DNA from: Diaporthe sp. PMI_573
Taxonomy: Eukaryota; Ascomycota; Sordariomycetes; Diaporthales; Diaporthaceae
Direction of reading: 5' to 3'
NCBI GenBank assembly: GCA_021399435.1
Contig: JAJTUP010000018.1
Location: 62,001 to 126,000, forward strand
Length of the DNA stretch: 64,000 bases
In this document: in pieces, positions 22,656 to 33,654 of the stretch
Layout: every line of letters begins with the position of its first letter
How positions within the stretch are numbered: position 1 is the stretch's first letter
Made by a program: the position numbers and the translations under genes
Notes under the pieces: model-generated
What the model saw: the letters and a program-made list of their open reading frames with translations, nothing else
Told to the model about the DNA's origin: nothing
Databases searched by the model: none

Positions 22656-24640
22656 CTACCCCCCTTCAAAATATAGACACTGAGACAGTTTCGCGTAGCT
22701 AGTAACATTATATATACTGTCTAGACCTACTCTACTTACCTATCTTTTCTGCCCTATTATTATCTAGATAGTCGTTATCTTTCTCATCTACTACTATAAA
22801 CTAAATCCATTTTTATAGTCATAGCAGTAGACCAGGCGCTTTTAGGTAGTCTCGATAAAAGGTCTTTAAAGCTATTACCGCATTTTTAAAGTTCTCAACA
22901 AGGTACTAAGTATCATTAGGGTTATATTCTTGCCAGGCTACCTAGTACTACAGTTCTCTATTGCAGCCATAGAGTCGGCTCTATTTAATGTATTTAACCT
23001 CAAACTCTAATTTGCCATTAATTTCTTCTAACAGAAGTAGTACCTAGACCTACTATAGCAACAAGTTGTTGTCGGCCTTTCTAAGCCAGTTAGTATAAAA
23101 CAGGTTAGGCATTTTATACAAAGCTAGAAGGTTGAAAACATAACTATAGCCTCTTTCCTCTAGAATCTTAAAGGGGCCTACAAACTACAAGTTAAGGCAG
23201 GTAGTTAGAGTCTATATTAAGAATCCCTTCTTTTGCAGAAAAACCTTGTTATAGACCTTAAAGTTTACCAGGCAACACTTTTTATTTGCCTAGGCCTTCT
23301 ATTTCTCCTATATACTAGCAGCAACACAGCAGGCAAGTTCTTATACCTCCTTAGTCTATCTAACTAGCTTAAGGGCCTTCTTAACTAATCTTACTATTAT
23401 CTTTACTATACTTGGGTCTAAAGACAACAGGTTCTATATATCCTTACCTAGCATAACCTTTAGTAATTACATATTAATTACAAAATACTATAATAAATTA
23501 TACATAAAATTAAAAACTAGTAGGTATATACTTCAATTATTTTAATATTTATTAATATAAAACCATAGCCACTAGTTTAGCTCCTAGTTTATAAACTTAA
23601 TTACACCTTAAGTCTAGAGGTAGTAGATACTCCCATATCAATACTTTATTTCCATCAACTTATTTAACTTTATAAGAAAAGCTAAGACAAAAGATCCAGC
23701 ATTATTACCAATTCAGGTTATCAGCAAGCCTAGGAAACAGTATAAATAGCAATAATATCTTATAGCCAATATCTCCGCTATATTAGTCTTCTTCCCTAAA
23801 AGTATAGCTAAGAGTCTACTTAGCTTATACACAAAGCCCTATATATAGTTGTATTTAAATTAGTCTTTAGGTATTATCTTACTATTAACAATAATATATT
23901 TCCAGACTTTTCCTAATACTAACAGTAGATAAAAAAGCCCTAACATCTTATCTTAAGAAATCTTATTCTATTGACACTTATAATAGTTACAGATATACCT
24001 ATATACTAATTACTTTAGCTATAGCCAGTAATATTCTTATTCTAATATTTTAATAACCTTATTCTAACCTAAGTATACAAAGATCTTTAGAATATATATT
24101 TCTTAAATCAAGGCTGTCTATAGATAGATACCGCTATTTATTATCTTTTTTAGCACCTAAAGACGTCTATCCCTTAAACCAAAGCCTTAGGCTTAGTTTT
24201 CCCACTTAATAAGATTAACTAAGTCTACACCTTAAGGGATATCAGCATAGTCAGCAAGGCCAGCCGCAGCAACTACTTTACAGTTTAAAACTATTTCTAT
24301 CTACTCGGCAGGCTAGGCTATAGGCAAGAGTCTTCTCTAAGAAATTAGAGCCATAATCTTCTCTTTTTATTTACACACCTTAACAGTAGAGAGGTTAACT
24401 GTCTTATAAAATAAAGCATCGACTACAACATTTTCCTTCTCAAGATAGTATTTAAATATAATATTAAAGTTAAATAGAAAGTCTGCCCACCAAACCTAAC
24501 AGATTAATAAGAGGCACTTAGTTAAGAAGTACAGCAAGGCTTGGTAATTAGTTACTATAAAAAACTTTTAACCTTAGAGTTTTAGACAGAGATGCTTAAG
24601 GGTTTAAACTAGGAATACGTTTTTAACATTATAAACCCCA
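22656..24640 (-). pseudogene. Ty3/gypsy chromovirus pol relic
   Basis: Reading the minus strand from 24630 down: an RNase H tail (VTNYQALLYFLTKCLLL, then DFLFNFNI and KENVVVDAL) at about 24560-24400; an integrase region; the integrase C-terminal block (GPFKILEERGYSYVFNLLA) near 23175; and a chromodomain (LEFEVKYIK...RLYGCNRELQY, then VAWQEYNPNDTQYLVENFKNA-like residues) at about 23020-22870. A minus-strand polypurine tract GAAGGGGGGTAG follows at 22667-22656. RNase H before integrase and a terminal chromodomain identify a chromovirus. Many in-frame TAG stops show RIP. Sequence upstream of RNase H is replaced by a hAT relic. Confidence 0.8.
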
Positions 24641-26345
24641 AATTACTAATTGACGTCATAAACCCTAACTAACAAGTAATTTACCGTCATAAACCCTCCT
24701 TCCTAACTGGGTTTAGTAAGTATCCTAAAAAAGGTTTAGATAGAAAACAACTATAAGTTATTACAACCCCTAAGGAGGCTTTATTACCCCTAATATTACT
24801 GTTAAAATTTCTTTACCAACAATAACTATTTATAGTCATTACTAAGTTAATATAACTAATCAGAAAGGGTATCCTAAACTTTATAGCATTAATAAATATT
24901 TCCGGCCAGCTTTAAAAGAGAGCTTTACTCTAAACTATATAGTCTGTAAGCTCTGCTTAAAGACTATAGCAAAGCATACCTCTAAACAATTTTAACACCT
25001 TTACACACAATATACCGCATATTGATAGCTTTATAAAGTTATTCCTAGCTAATAACTACTTATTAACACTAAGTTAGATAGTATTAGTAAAGTATCTAAA
25101 GATATATTAGACCATTAAGCCGCCGTTATAGTCTTTACCTCTAGCAAACCCTATTTTCTCTATAAAGAGCTTTAAGCTCTAAGCCTAAGATACTAAAACT
25201 ATTCTAAATGCTAAATTTAGTATATAAACTTTTAGATTATAATTAAATTACCTTATTCTTTAACCCTATCTATCTAGACTATTAGCAATATATTAAAACT
25301 CTTTTAAATAAAGCCCTACATCTTAATATTATATTTAATATCTCTAATAATATCTCAAGCAACTAAATTATTAATATATCTATTAAGATTCCTAGTTTAG
25401 TTACATTTTACTAAATAATAATTAATACCAAAAATTATAATTATACAGTATTAACGACCTTAAGCTTTATTAAGCCATCTCTTCTTAAAATATTTAGACA
25501 CAATTTCTTGCGGCTAAATACTATCTATACAAATATATATAGCATAATAAGAAAGCTTTATTAAGAAATAAAGACGCTGCTAGAGTTTAGCCACTGCCTT
25601 TATATCTTATATAATTCTCACAGACTTTAATTACTTATCAAAGACATTATAGAGTCAAAGCAGTAGATGCCAATTCTTAGAAAGGCTACTTTTCTTATTA
25701 CCTTCTTTAAGAAAGCCAAATTACAGTTATTAAGGCTTTATATTTATTAGCAGAAATGCTACAAGCAGCACAAAACATTTATTACTGCTATAATTATATA
25801 CTAAGGAACACAACTTGCTACTATTAAGTCTATATTTAACAATAAAGACGCCCTTTAAGCTTTTATATACAATCCAGTTATTCTCAATAAAATAAAGTAG
25901 GTAATTATTAAAGAGAAGAAACAAATAATATAATTAAGTCTATATTAGGTAATATTATATATCAATAATCTCAAATTTTAGGCCAATCTAAAAATATTAT
26001 TTAAAGTTCTTCAGCCAATTAGCTATACCCAAGCCAACTTAAAATACAACCACACAAGTCTTAGCAAGATTATTCTACATTAGCTATTTATTTAGGCTTT
26101 ATAGGACACATTAGAAAAGGCTAGTCAAGACCCACTAATAAACTACTAAGAACTAAAAGCATTATAAAAGCAACAGTTTAACATACAAACAGACAATATA
26201 CACTATATAGCCTTTACTTTAAACTTTACCACTACCAATCTAAAGCGCCATTATTAACCACAGACATTATTGGAAGAGTATACAACTTTCTTAAGGACAA
26301 CACTAACGCCAAAAAATACAGTAATATCTTCCGAGAGTTTTATTA
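24641..26345 (+). pseudogene. Second hAT-like transposase relic, inserted in gypsy sequence
   Basis: Plus-strand frame pieces include ITFFKKAKLQLLRLYIY, TQLATIKSIFNNKDAL (about 25690-25860) and, after an intron-like gap, FWANLKILFKVLQPI followed by TSLSKIILH (about 25975-26075). The end reads NIQTDNIHYIAFTLNFT and FLKDNTNAKKYSNIF (about 26180-26330). This matches the general layout of fungal hAT transposases with a DUF659-like core. Stops are TAG/TAA. It begins where the gypsy RNase H region breaks off (near 24640, at a CATAAACCC direct repeat), suggesting insertion into the retroelement. Terminal inverted repeats were not identified. Confidence 0.6.
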
Positions 26346-26359
26346 ATTTAAGGCTTAGG

Positions 26360-26635
26360 ATATCACAATAGCTGGCAGGCGGTCCCCAGGCAGGTAGATA
26401 TCAGGCAGTCAGAATAGTCAAGCAGGTCTTCTATTACTACATATAGGCTCTATCCTCAGTAGGCATAGGCTCTGTTAACAAGACGTAGCTTAAAGAGCTA
26501 CAAAACAGAACTCAGGCAGGTTTCCCGGGTTTTATGCAGCCCTCAGCTTATATAATTAGACCCCAACCCTCTAGTTAGGTGGTTATAGCGCGGTTTGCGG
26601 CAGACCGCCCATTATAGGCGGTTTAGGTTGTAACA
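26360..26635 (-). repeat. Probable 3' LTR of a second gypsy element
   Basis: On the minus strand the sequence begins TGTTACAACCTAAACCGCC directly after the pol frame ends, a typical gypsy LTR start. The far end near 26360 is approximate. No partner LTR was seen in the window, and the target duplication could not be checked. Confidence 0.55.
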
Positions 26636-27520
26636 GTATTCCTTTCTCTAGGACCAAACTCCTAAGAGGTTGATTTAGGGGCCAGGCTTGTACGGATATC
26701 TCCTATAGAAGTTACGTATAACTTTCTAAGCATTTTCTAGGTATAACGCGGGTACTTTTTTAGAGTCGTCGTATCTAGTCTATTTAACTGTATACTTTAG
26801 GCAGGGGCGGCCTTAGCCACAATAGTCTTAACGAGAATCTAAAACCTCCTCGACTTTCTATTCTTACAGTCTATCTACTTTAATAGGCAATAGAGGTTTG
26901 TTTCTCTAAGCAGGTAGTAGATTATTGGCGGCAGGCTGTAATAGGCTGACATAAAAGATAGGGTAAATTTTTATTAACTTAGGTAAGGTAAGTCGGTAGG
27001 CCTAGAGGCTAATAATTTTATTAATTTTAAACGGGCTATAGTTCTTTTAGTCTAACTTCTTGGTGGGTTAAAGGGTCTTAATGTTACAAGCATCTAGCCA
27101 GATGTCTTAACTAACCTAATAATGGCAGGCAGAATGGTGTTTCCAGTTTACATACTCTTTATAATAAGACTAGGCGGCAAGTATCTCGCTCCTTATATAT
27201 TTGGTAATCTCCTGTATATAGTTAGTAAATGCTTCTATGTTTCTGGCAGCGGGTTTCTTAGCGGGCAGGACAGGGTTAAACCCTAAGCGGGGGTAAAATC
27301 TATAATTAGCAAAGAATGGGGTGAGAGTAGTTATCTTTAAGGCAGTATTATTAGTAGCAAATTCGGCAAGTAGCAGCTAGTCTGTCTAATTGTCTTGTAG
27401 ATATGCTACATAAAGGCATAAGTATTGCTCTAAGGCAGTATTTATCCATTTAGTCTGGCCGTCAGTTTTAAGGTAGTAAGCAGTTAAAAGATTTGCAGAA
27501 ATGCTTAGGCAACAGGTTAA
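26636..27520 (-). pseudogene. Second Ty3/gypsy integrase-chromodomain fragment
   Basis: The minus-strand frame reads [20 protein letters not shown], then [14 protein letters not shown] and LLLAEFATNN (integrase core to C-terminus, about 27510-27370). It continues with IYPIFYVSLLQP near 26950 and a chromodomain (VEEVLDSR, CLKYTVK, TRYDDSKKVPA, YLENA; about 26860-26740). It is less decayed than the gypsy relic at 22.7 kb but has several TAG stops. It is truncated at about 27520, where unmutated sequence begins. The usual upstream RT and RNase H are missing. Confidence 0.8.
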
Positions 27521-28280
27521 GTGTCAAGAAGCTGGGATCTTCACCAAGGATGACCAGGTAACACTCGAGCTTGAAGTCCTGAGAGAGTTGGGTTTGGAAT
27601 GATTGGAACCGGGAAACTTACACCAGGCAAGCGAGGAGGTTGTTCGGCGGGTTCCGGCAAATACGCGCATACTTTTGTCGACCGCGGCCGTGTCGCACAC
27701 CAAATCACATGGCAGACTCTGGAGGTGGCCAATGCGGACAAGGCGGATCTGGTGGCTAAGTGTCCGATGGTAACGCTGGCCAGATCAGCCAAGCGATATC
27801 GTCAGGAGAGGCAGCGCTGCGACGCTGAACTGCAAACAAGGAGACGAAGGGAGAAAAGAAGTAAACCTGGTAAGGAACAAGTCATGAGCATTCTGAAATA
27901 GGCTATAGCTAATTTGTCGTCCTTGTATGCTTCAAGAACTGAGGAGAGACAAACGTTTGTTTTATGGTATCAAACATGCTTTATGGAACCCTACACCCCG
28001 TACGACCCCGCCGCGGCGCACGAGCCACTGTCAGGGACAAGCAAAATGTAAACCCCGCCCAGCGAAACCTACGAGAACGCCGAGGGAGGAATCCCCGAAA
28101 TGATTAGTGAGAGCCCTAGTTGATCTTGAGACCCCTTTGAGTCTTAATTGACGGATTTTGCTTGATGAAAGAGTCAACCCATCTCCTACAATTGTAGAAC
28201 ACCACCATCACTCTCTGGTCTTTACCCTCTGTCCATCCAGTTTGCACCAAATACCTTCTGGAACATTTACACCGGATGAC
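27521..28280 (+). other. Compositionally normal block with an unassigned coding fragment and upstream region of the GTPase pseudogene
   Basis: After the truncated gypsy relic the base composition becomes balanced. A plus-strand frame at about 27522-27600 ([20 protein letters not shown], ending in TGA) looks like the last codons of a protein. Overlapping frames at 27599-27901 (plus) and 27541-27792 (minus) are both open, so neither can be trusted. No family was recognised. The part after 27900 is a gene-free upstream region for the pseudogene at 28281. Confidence 0.35.
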
Positions 28281-28345
28281 ATGACTCCCAGTCGGAAGTT
28301 CCAGGTAGTCGTTCTTGGAGCAGGTGAGCACGTGCCTCACAGCAT

Positions 28346-31300
28346 GAAAGCGGATATTCGCACCCAAAAAATCGGATGCCGCACCCAATTTTCTGACTAA
28401 TCATGCTGCCCCCTGTACCCGAATTGAGAAACACTATAGGTTCACCATACAAAAAATAAATATGACTATACCGACTAACATACCGCTATATGCCACTATT
28501 CCCACACACTCAAGGGCACCAAATAAGCACCATTTAACCCAAGTATTAGCAAACGTTGCCCAAATTAAGCAAATTAAGCACTATTAGACCCAAGTATTGC
28601 CAAACATTGCCCACAATACCCACATAGTCGCCCACATAACCCATCTAGTCAAATAGTAAGTCAATAAAGCTAGGCATCACAGCAACAATCTCGTCCTACG
28701 TTTCCTTGGCACCCTCGCCACCCTCGCCACCCTCACCATCGTCGTCAACATCGTCAGCCGTAAGGTCTACGCATAGCAGCTGGTTAACAGTCCTCCGTGC
28801 CCCCATCCGCTACCTCTTAGCCGCTAGCCGTAAGCTTAAGGGTATAGCTGCCGGCAATGCCGTGCCTTTAGCTCTTCGCTTCTAAGGCTAGCGGTTTTTT
28901 TACTTCATAAGCCCAACCACTAACCATTAGTCTCGCCAGACAGCTTCTCACTAGGCACCACTACTACAAATATCCTCTTCATCTAGAGACTAAAGCATTA
29001 AGTCATTATACTCAAAAGCCGAGTTTACACGCTATACTAAAGCTATCGTCGCCCTCGTTTTATCACCCACCTTATTACCCAGAGAAGTCGTTATTAACGT
29101 CGTCTTCTTGCCCATCACGGCTTTCCCACAGCTACTACTACTCTAAAAGACGCCTTCTTCGTTAGCTGCAAACATAGCTGTCTTACAAGGTCTCCCCTTT
29201 ATCACCATAACCTTATTTAGCAAGAGGACTATAAAGAGCGGGTTTTTGAGTAAGAGGTTATAGTCAAGCTAGTAAACTTTATAAACGTCTGTCTTCTCAA
29301 AAGAAAGGTCTGCTTCCTCTCTATCAACCATTCGATTAGCACAAATTAAGCCGTACTAAGTATAGATAGGGTAAATACAGCTTGAAGCCGTATAGTAGCC
29401 TTATAGGGCTTTTTCTTAAAGTATCTTTAAAGCATGCTGCCTAGTACTCGCGAAAAGCTCTAGTACCAGCCACGATACCTAGTAAGAGATCCTTCCTAGC
29501 TACTTCTGTCTATTAAACTTCTAAAGCAAAAGTATCTTCTGGCGGGCTTCCTCGAGATAAAGCTCCTTAGCAGTATCCTTAATAGTTTTGTGCACAGCCT
29601 CGACTAAGTAGAGAAGATGCCCTAGCCTATACCCTAAGTAAACCTTGATTTTCCAGTATATATACTCTATAAAGGAGGTAGTCTGTAAGCCAAAGTTAAG
29701 GGTTTTACAGGTCTGGTAGCCAGCCTATTTAGCAACGATCTTCTTGTTATTATTAATATAGTAGGTCTTCAAGTAGTTTATAATGGCTGTCTAGTCTAAA
29801 AACTTCTCTTAAAGGCGCTACCACGCTGTCTTATAGACCTCACAATCTATAGAGTACTCCATAAACTTAAAAAGGTTAAATAGGGCTTGTCAAGTATAGG
29901 GGACGTCGTTTAGGACCTTTTTAAATATCATGGCTATATTTCTTACCAGCATATTAAGCCTGGCTTCCGCAGTTTCCTCCTCTTCTTTAGCATCTTTAGC
30001 TTTATTATCATTTACTTCTGCTACTATCAAACCCACCAGCTTCTACCACTTCTTCTTAATGTATAGTATAACGTTTATATTTATATAGAAGACATATAGC
30101 TAGTACTATACATAAGGAAATTTAGACTTAAGGGTGTTTATTAGGGCATTATTATAGTTAGTAACAAAGAGGGTTAGGTTATTAGCTTTATAGTAGCAAA
30201 GCAGGAGGTAGACTTGCTCAAAAAGCCACCAGAAGCTACTTTCTCTCTTGTTATTAACGATACCTTAAAACAACGGGAGGATCTTCTTTATGTAGGTTAA
30301 CACTGTGCCTTGGAAGTACGGCATCTTCTTATTATTAGTCAAGTATATACAATTAAATAACACACTATACAAGAAACGTCGCTCTTAAAGCCACGCTATC
30401 TACTACTAGCTATACCAAAAGATACCCGTAATGTTATTCTTCTCGTCTTAAGTAAAGCAATACTAGTAGCCTTCCTTCTCTAGCCAGTCTAATACTGCTT
30501 AAAATAGCATATAGATACCCTGTTTGTCTTTTCTAAAGCCCTATAGCCAGTTCTTGAGGGTATTCTAGCCTAGCTTAACTATAGGGTACTGCTAGTAAAG
30601 CAGTGTTTCGAGCTGCTTCGACATAGTATTTATTAGGTCACGTGCTACCCGGATAAGGAATTTGAGATATACTTCAGATAGCTTTGCCCAGCCACGCTAA
30701 GCTTCAAGAACTTCCTAAAAACCGTGATGGGTATATTAGTACTTGTAGACAACAAGCTTCCATTTATTTAACGTTTTCTTTGCTATATAGGCAACTACTA
30801 ACTATTTACAGCCGACTTTAATCATTAAGGCGTTAGTTATTATAGCCGTCGATAGGTACTAAACACCGTAACTACATACTAATATCGTGTAATTCGGCTT
30901 AGAGTTTTGCTTAACTATCAGCCAACCAGCAGAGCTTATAGCTTTGTCTAAATCAGCCTTCAGATCCACATAAATATTATATCCATCATTAAAAAGTTTC
31001 AAAAAGATAGGAGGGTTAGAAAGGGCTAGGCAGCAATGATTTGTAGCGGTAATATTAGCATTCCAGTTATAACAGTCGACTTGCCACTACACCTCAAGGC
31101 CTAAGTAATCAGGCACCTCTACCATCGCCACAACAGTATATGGTAAATATTTAAATGGCTAGGGTATGTTTTTAATACTAAATTAATCGATTCTAACAAG
31201 CATTTAATAGATTTCACGATGCGTTGATAGTAGGTGGGTAGTTGAAGTTAGTAGGCAAAGGAGGTTTTGCAAGGCATGTAGTTGAGGCTACAAAACGCAC

Positions 31301-31411
31301 AATGTTAAGGTAATAGGCGATGTTAAATGGAGCGTTCTGATTAGCTGCAGCGCTGCTTAGTCAGAAAATTGGGTGCGGCATCCGATTTTTTGGGTGCGAA
31401 TATCCGCTTTC
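28346..31411 (-). mobile_element. Mutator-like element (MULE) with 55-bp perfect TIRs, TSD CACAGCAT
   Basis: The ends are perfect 55-bp inverted repeats starting GAAAGCGGATATTCGCACCC, flanked by the 8-bp duplication CACAGCAT (28338-28345, 31412-31419). The 3,066-bp body carries a minus-strand transposase relic. An 8-bp duplication fits MULE or hAT; the protein decides for MULE. The TIRs are unmutated although the coding body is decayed. Confidence 0.92.
28660..31140 (-). pseudogene. MULE transposase, inactivated
   Basis: The minus-strand frame beginning near 31140 (TVVAMVEVPDYLGLEV) includes a WRKY/FAR1-like N-terminal region. It then has the MULE transposase core: FLYSVLFNCIYLTNNKKMP, YFQGTVLTYIKK, SSFWWLFEQVYLL, LFVTNYNNALINTLKSKFP and LYVFYININVILYIKKKW (about 30390-30060). 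This is the usual D...W-L-E-Q...D-x-A-L...FP...C-x-W-H-x-x-K layout. The expected Asp, Cys and His positions are partly altered, and TAG stops are frequent. A long Lys/Glu-rich C-terminal region follows toward 28700. It may once have moved this family, including the related MITE at 32737. Confidence 0.8.
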
Positions 31412-31770
31412 CACAGCATAGCCTAATGCAAACCCCTCCCCTGCAGATTTACACGTATGTATGTGTGTGTTTGCATGTGTGCATAGCTACACGTACAGAA
31501 ACACTCAGATCTGTGTCATCCGAGTGACTGACATTGGGTTTCCCCGTCTTCTGACTAGGCGGCGTCGGGGAGAGCACTCTGAATAGTGAGTAGAGCCCAG
31601 CCACCAATATAGGCATCTCATGTAACCTTTGTCGAGACTTCCCTGCCGAGATCTCGCTGTAAAAACCGCGCAACTAATTAGCTATTGCTATGACTCAGCA
31701 ATTATGGATTCATACCAGGAACAACACATCGTTGATGTATTTGCCCGGCCTTACACATTGCCGACCCTAC

Positions 31771-32728
31771 TATGAGAAAAACTAATGCAAGGTCTAGGGA
31801 CGCCAGGTTATCTTAGAAATGTAAGTTGGTATCTCAAACATTATCTCCCGTCAAGCCTCACATGGCTAACACTTGGCTAGCCTCGATACCGCAGGAAGAG
31901 ATCAACCAAGTGAGACACGCCACCAATCCATATTGAGGAAAGCTTCACTATAATACTTTTGTATACTTGAATGGAGGAGGCCTTTCTGCCCGAGGTTGGT
32001 ACTTATGATTGGGGGATTAATGGTGTGCTTGTTTATAGTTCTGATTTGATTTATACTAGATTCAAGGTGTACTTATTCACTCTACTTTTAAATCTTACCT
32101 CTGATTTTTTGGAAGCACTGTACTGTTTATTTCTCTTATGGAATTATATTATATACAGTACCTACGGGTGCCTCGAATAACATGAAAGCAAAAGGACAAA
32201 GTACATTACTGTATGTCGGCAGCCGAGCTCAAATTAGCTACGGCCGTTCGCCGTCGGCACATGAATGGCGTGTGGGATGGAACGCTGGCGGCAATTGCCT
32301 GCAAAATGTGCATATACATTGCGTCAAATCCCAACCGGCAAGGAAAAACAAAGATCACCTAAAGCTAGCTATGGTGGAATTCATCTTCCGTCTACTGTAC
32401 AATATGTACAGTACTGTACCTCTGCGCCGCCTAAGCATTGTAACAAGTAGGGTAGAAAAGCGGAGAGGGTGGGACTAGTGTTCGAAATCCTGGTCTTTTT
32501 GTGACATGGTGGGCATGAAGGTTTCTGAGTATCCGGCTGCTGGGCAGGTATTCCTACCATAGTGGATTGGACAATTTTGGAACCTATCCTATGGTAGCAC
32601 ACGATGCCTTGATCGATGTGTTCTAAACTGTTCAATTTCATTATAGTGGGAATAGGGAAAGCTCGAGTATAACGCCTAAACCGTGCCCCTAGGCACTTTA
32701 ATTCGTGTAAAGAAAAGGAGAGAAGGAA
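31771..32728. other. Gene-free stretch of normal composition
   Basis: Overlapping short frames (for example 31971-32180, 32182-32478) have no consistent start context, introns or recognisable motif, so none is called. The part next to the GTPase pseudogene may be its unrecognisable 3' end. Confidence 0.5.
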
Positions 32729-32736
32729 TTTTTAAG

Positions 32737-33306
32737 GAAAACGGAGATTCGCACACCCTCCATCGGAGGGTGCAGACCCTATAAGCTGACTAAGCTGCTG
32801 CAGCCAATCAGAGAAGCCCATTTCACCTCCATTCACCACTCAACATAGTGCTTTTTGTAGCCTCACCCACATGCCCTGTGAGACCTCCTTTGCCCACCAA
32901 CTTTAACTTCCTCCACACCAACAACGCCTCGTCAAAACGATATCGGATCCACGAGAATCAATCGAGGTTCTCGGGCCACTTTGAAGCCGAGATGGGCTTC
33001 GTGGGCGCGTTATCGAGGCCAAGTTGCCTCCGTGGGCACGTTATCGAGGGCGAGATGGGCTTCGTGGGTACGTTTTTCGAGGGCGAGATGGGCTTCGTGG
33101 GTGCGTTATCGCTTAAACGACCATCGATTTGAGTGATTTGGTGCCTTCGAGAATAGTGTGTGTAGACGAAATGATAGCCAATGCAGTCACATTAATTATT
33201 TGTATGGCGAAGCCATAGTCAACTTAAATTCGCGCACATGGGGCAGCATAATTAGTCATCCGAGGGTGTGCACCCTCCGATGGAGGGTGTGCGAATCTCC
33301 GTTTTC
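32737..33306. mobile_element. 570-bp MITE related to the MULE, TSD TTTTTAAG
   Basis: Imperfect inverted repeats of about 42 bp begin GAAAACGGAGATTCGCACAC and are flanked by the 8-bp duplication TTTTTAAG (32729-32736, 33307-33314). The termini closely resemble the MULE ends (GAAAGCGGATATTCGCACCC). Subterminal motifs are shared too: GACTAAGC...CTGCAGC at one end, GACTAATTATGCTGCCCC at the other, arranged in opposite orientation relative to the MULE. It encodes no transposase, so it is a non-autonomous derivative. The frame at 32848-33132 is produced by an internal minisatellite. Confidence 0.9.
32988..33111. repeat. Four-unit minisatellite inside the MITE
   Basis: About four units of 31-33 bp on the theme CGAGATGGGCTTCGTGGG + YRCGTTATCGAGGG. 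The second unit is divergent (CAAGTTGCCTCCGTGGG). In one frame it would read EMGFVGAL repeats, but no gene is supported. Confidence 0.85.
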
Positions 33307-33654
33307 TTTTTAAGAGGTATTGCATGTAGGCCAACTGATGTCTGGGGATTGGCATCGCGGGAACATCTAATGTAACCTTGAGCCCCGGACAGCCAACTGT
33401 GATTGGGGGGGGGGGACTCCGGCCCGAACTACTCAGCCGGGAACAAACCAGTCCATCTTCCGGGCCGTGAGACCAGGTTCCTGTAATCTATAATTAATTA
33501 ATAATATTTGATATTTACAAGGCCGGGCTGCTCATGTTTGGTTCTTTTCTCACTCGAGTAGATCAACGTCTATCCAGAAAGGCATAAAATACAAGAGCCG
33601 CCCTTTGAGTCGATCTTCAAGGATCCTCTTGACACCTATAGTCATTTCCGCACC
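33307..33654 (+). promoter_or_regulatory. Upstream region of the secreted-protein gene
   Basis: The 349 bp between the MITE and the ATG contain a poly-G run (about 33406), an AT-rich patch near 33490-33515 and a TATA-like CATAAAATAC at about 33582, some 70 bp before the start codon. This should be the core promoter. Specific activator sites were not identified. Confidence 0.4.

Larger units (their letters stand above)
28281..31770 (+). pseudogene. Ras-like small GTPase pseudogene split by a MULE
   Basis: Exon 1 (28281-28323) encodes MTPSRKFQVVVLGAG and ends at a GTGAGC donor. The acceptor CTGACTAG is at 31551-31558, and exon 2 from 31559 continues in phase as GVGESTLN. Together they give the Ras/Rap P-loop GAGGVGxS, with Glu where the invariant Lys should be. 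A third piece from about 31689 (YDSAIMDSYQEQHIVDV) matches switch I and the following strand of Ras proteins (YDPTIEDSYR), with Ala at the usual Thr. The rest of the G domain is not recognisable. Without the 3,066-bp transposon and one target copy, intron 1 would be 161 nt. Loss of the nucleotide-binding Lys argues against activity. Confidence 0.65.

Noticed and set aside
28346..31411. hAT element, because of the 8-bp duplication
   Set aside because: The internal protein has the MULE core blocks rather than hAT blocks, and TIRs of 55 bp are long for hAT.
32848..33132. Repeat protein with EMGFVGAL units
   Set aside because: It lies wholly inside the MITE and is generated by the minisatellite. 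The second unit breaks the pattern, and there is no promoter or signal peptide.
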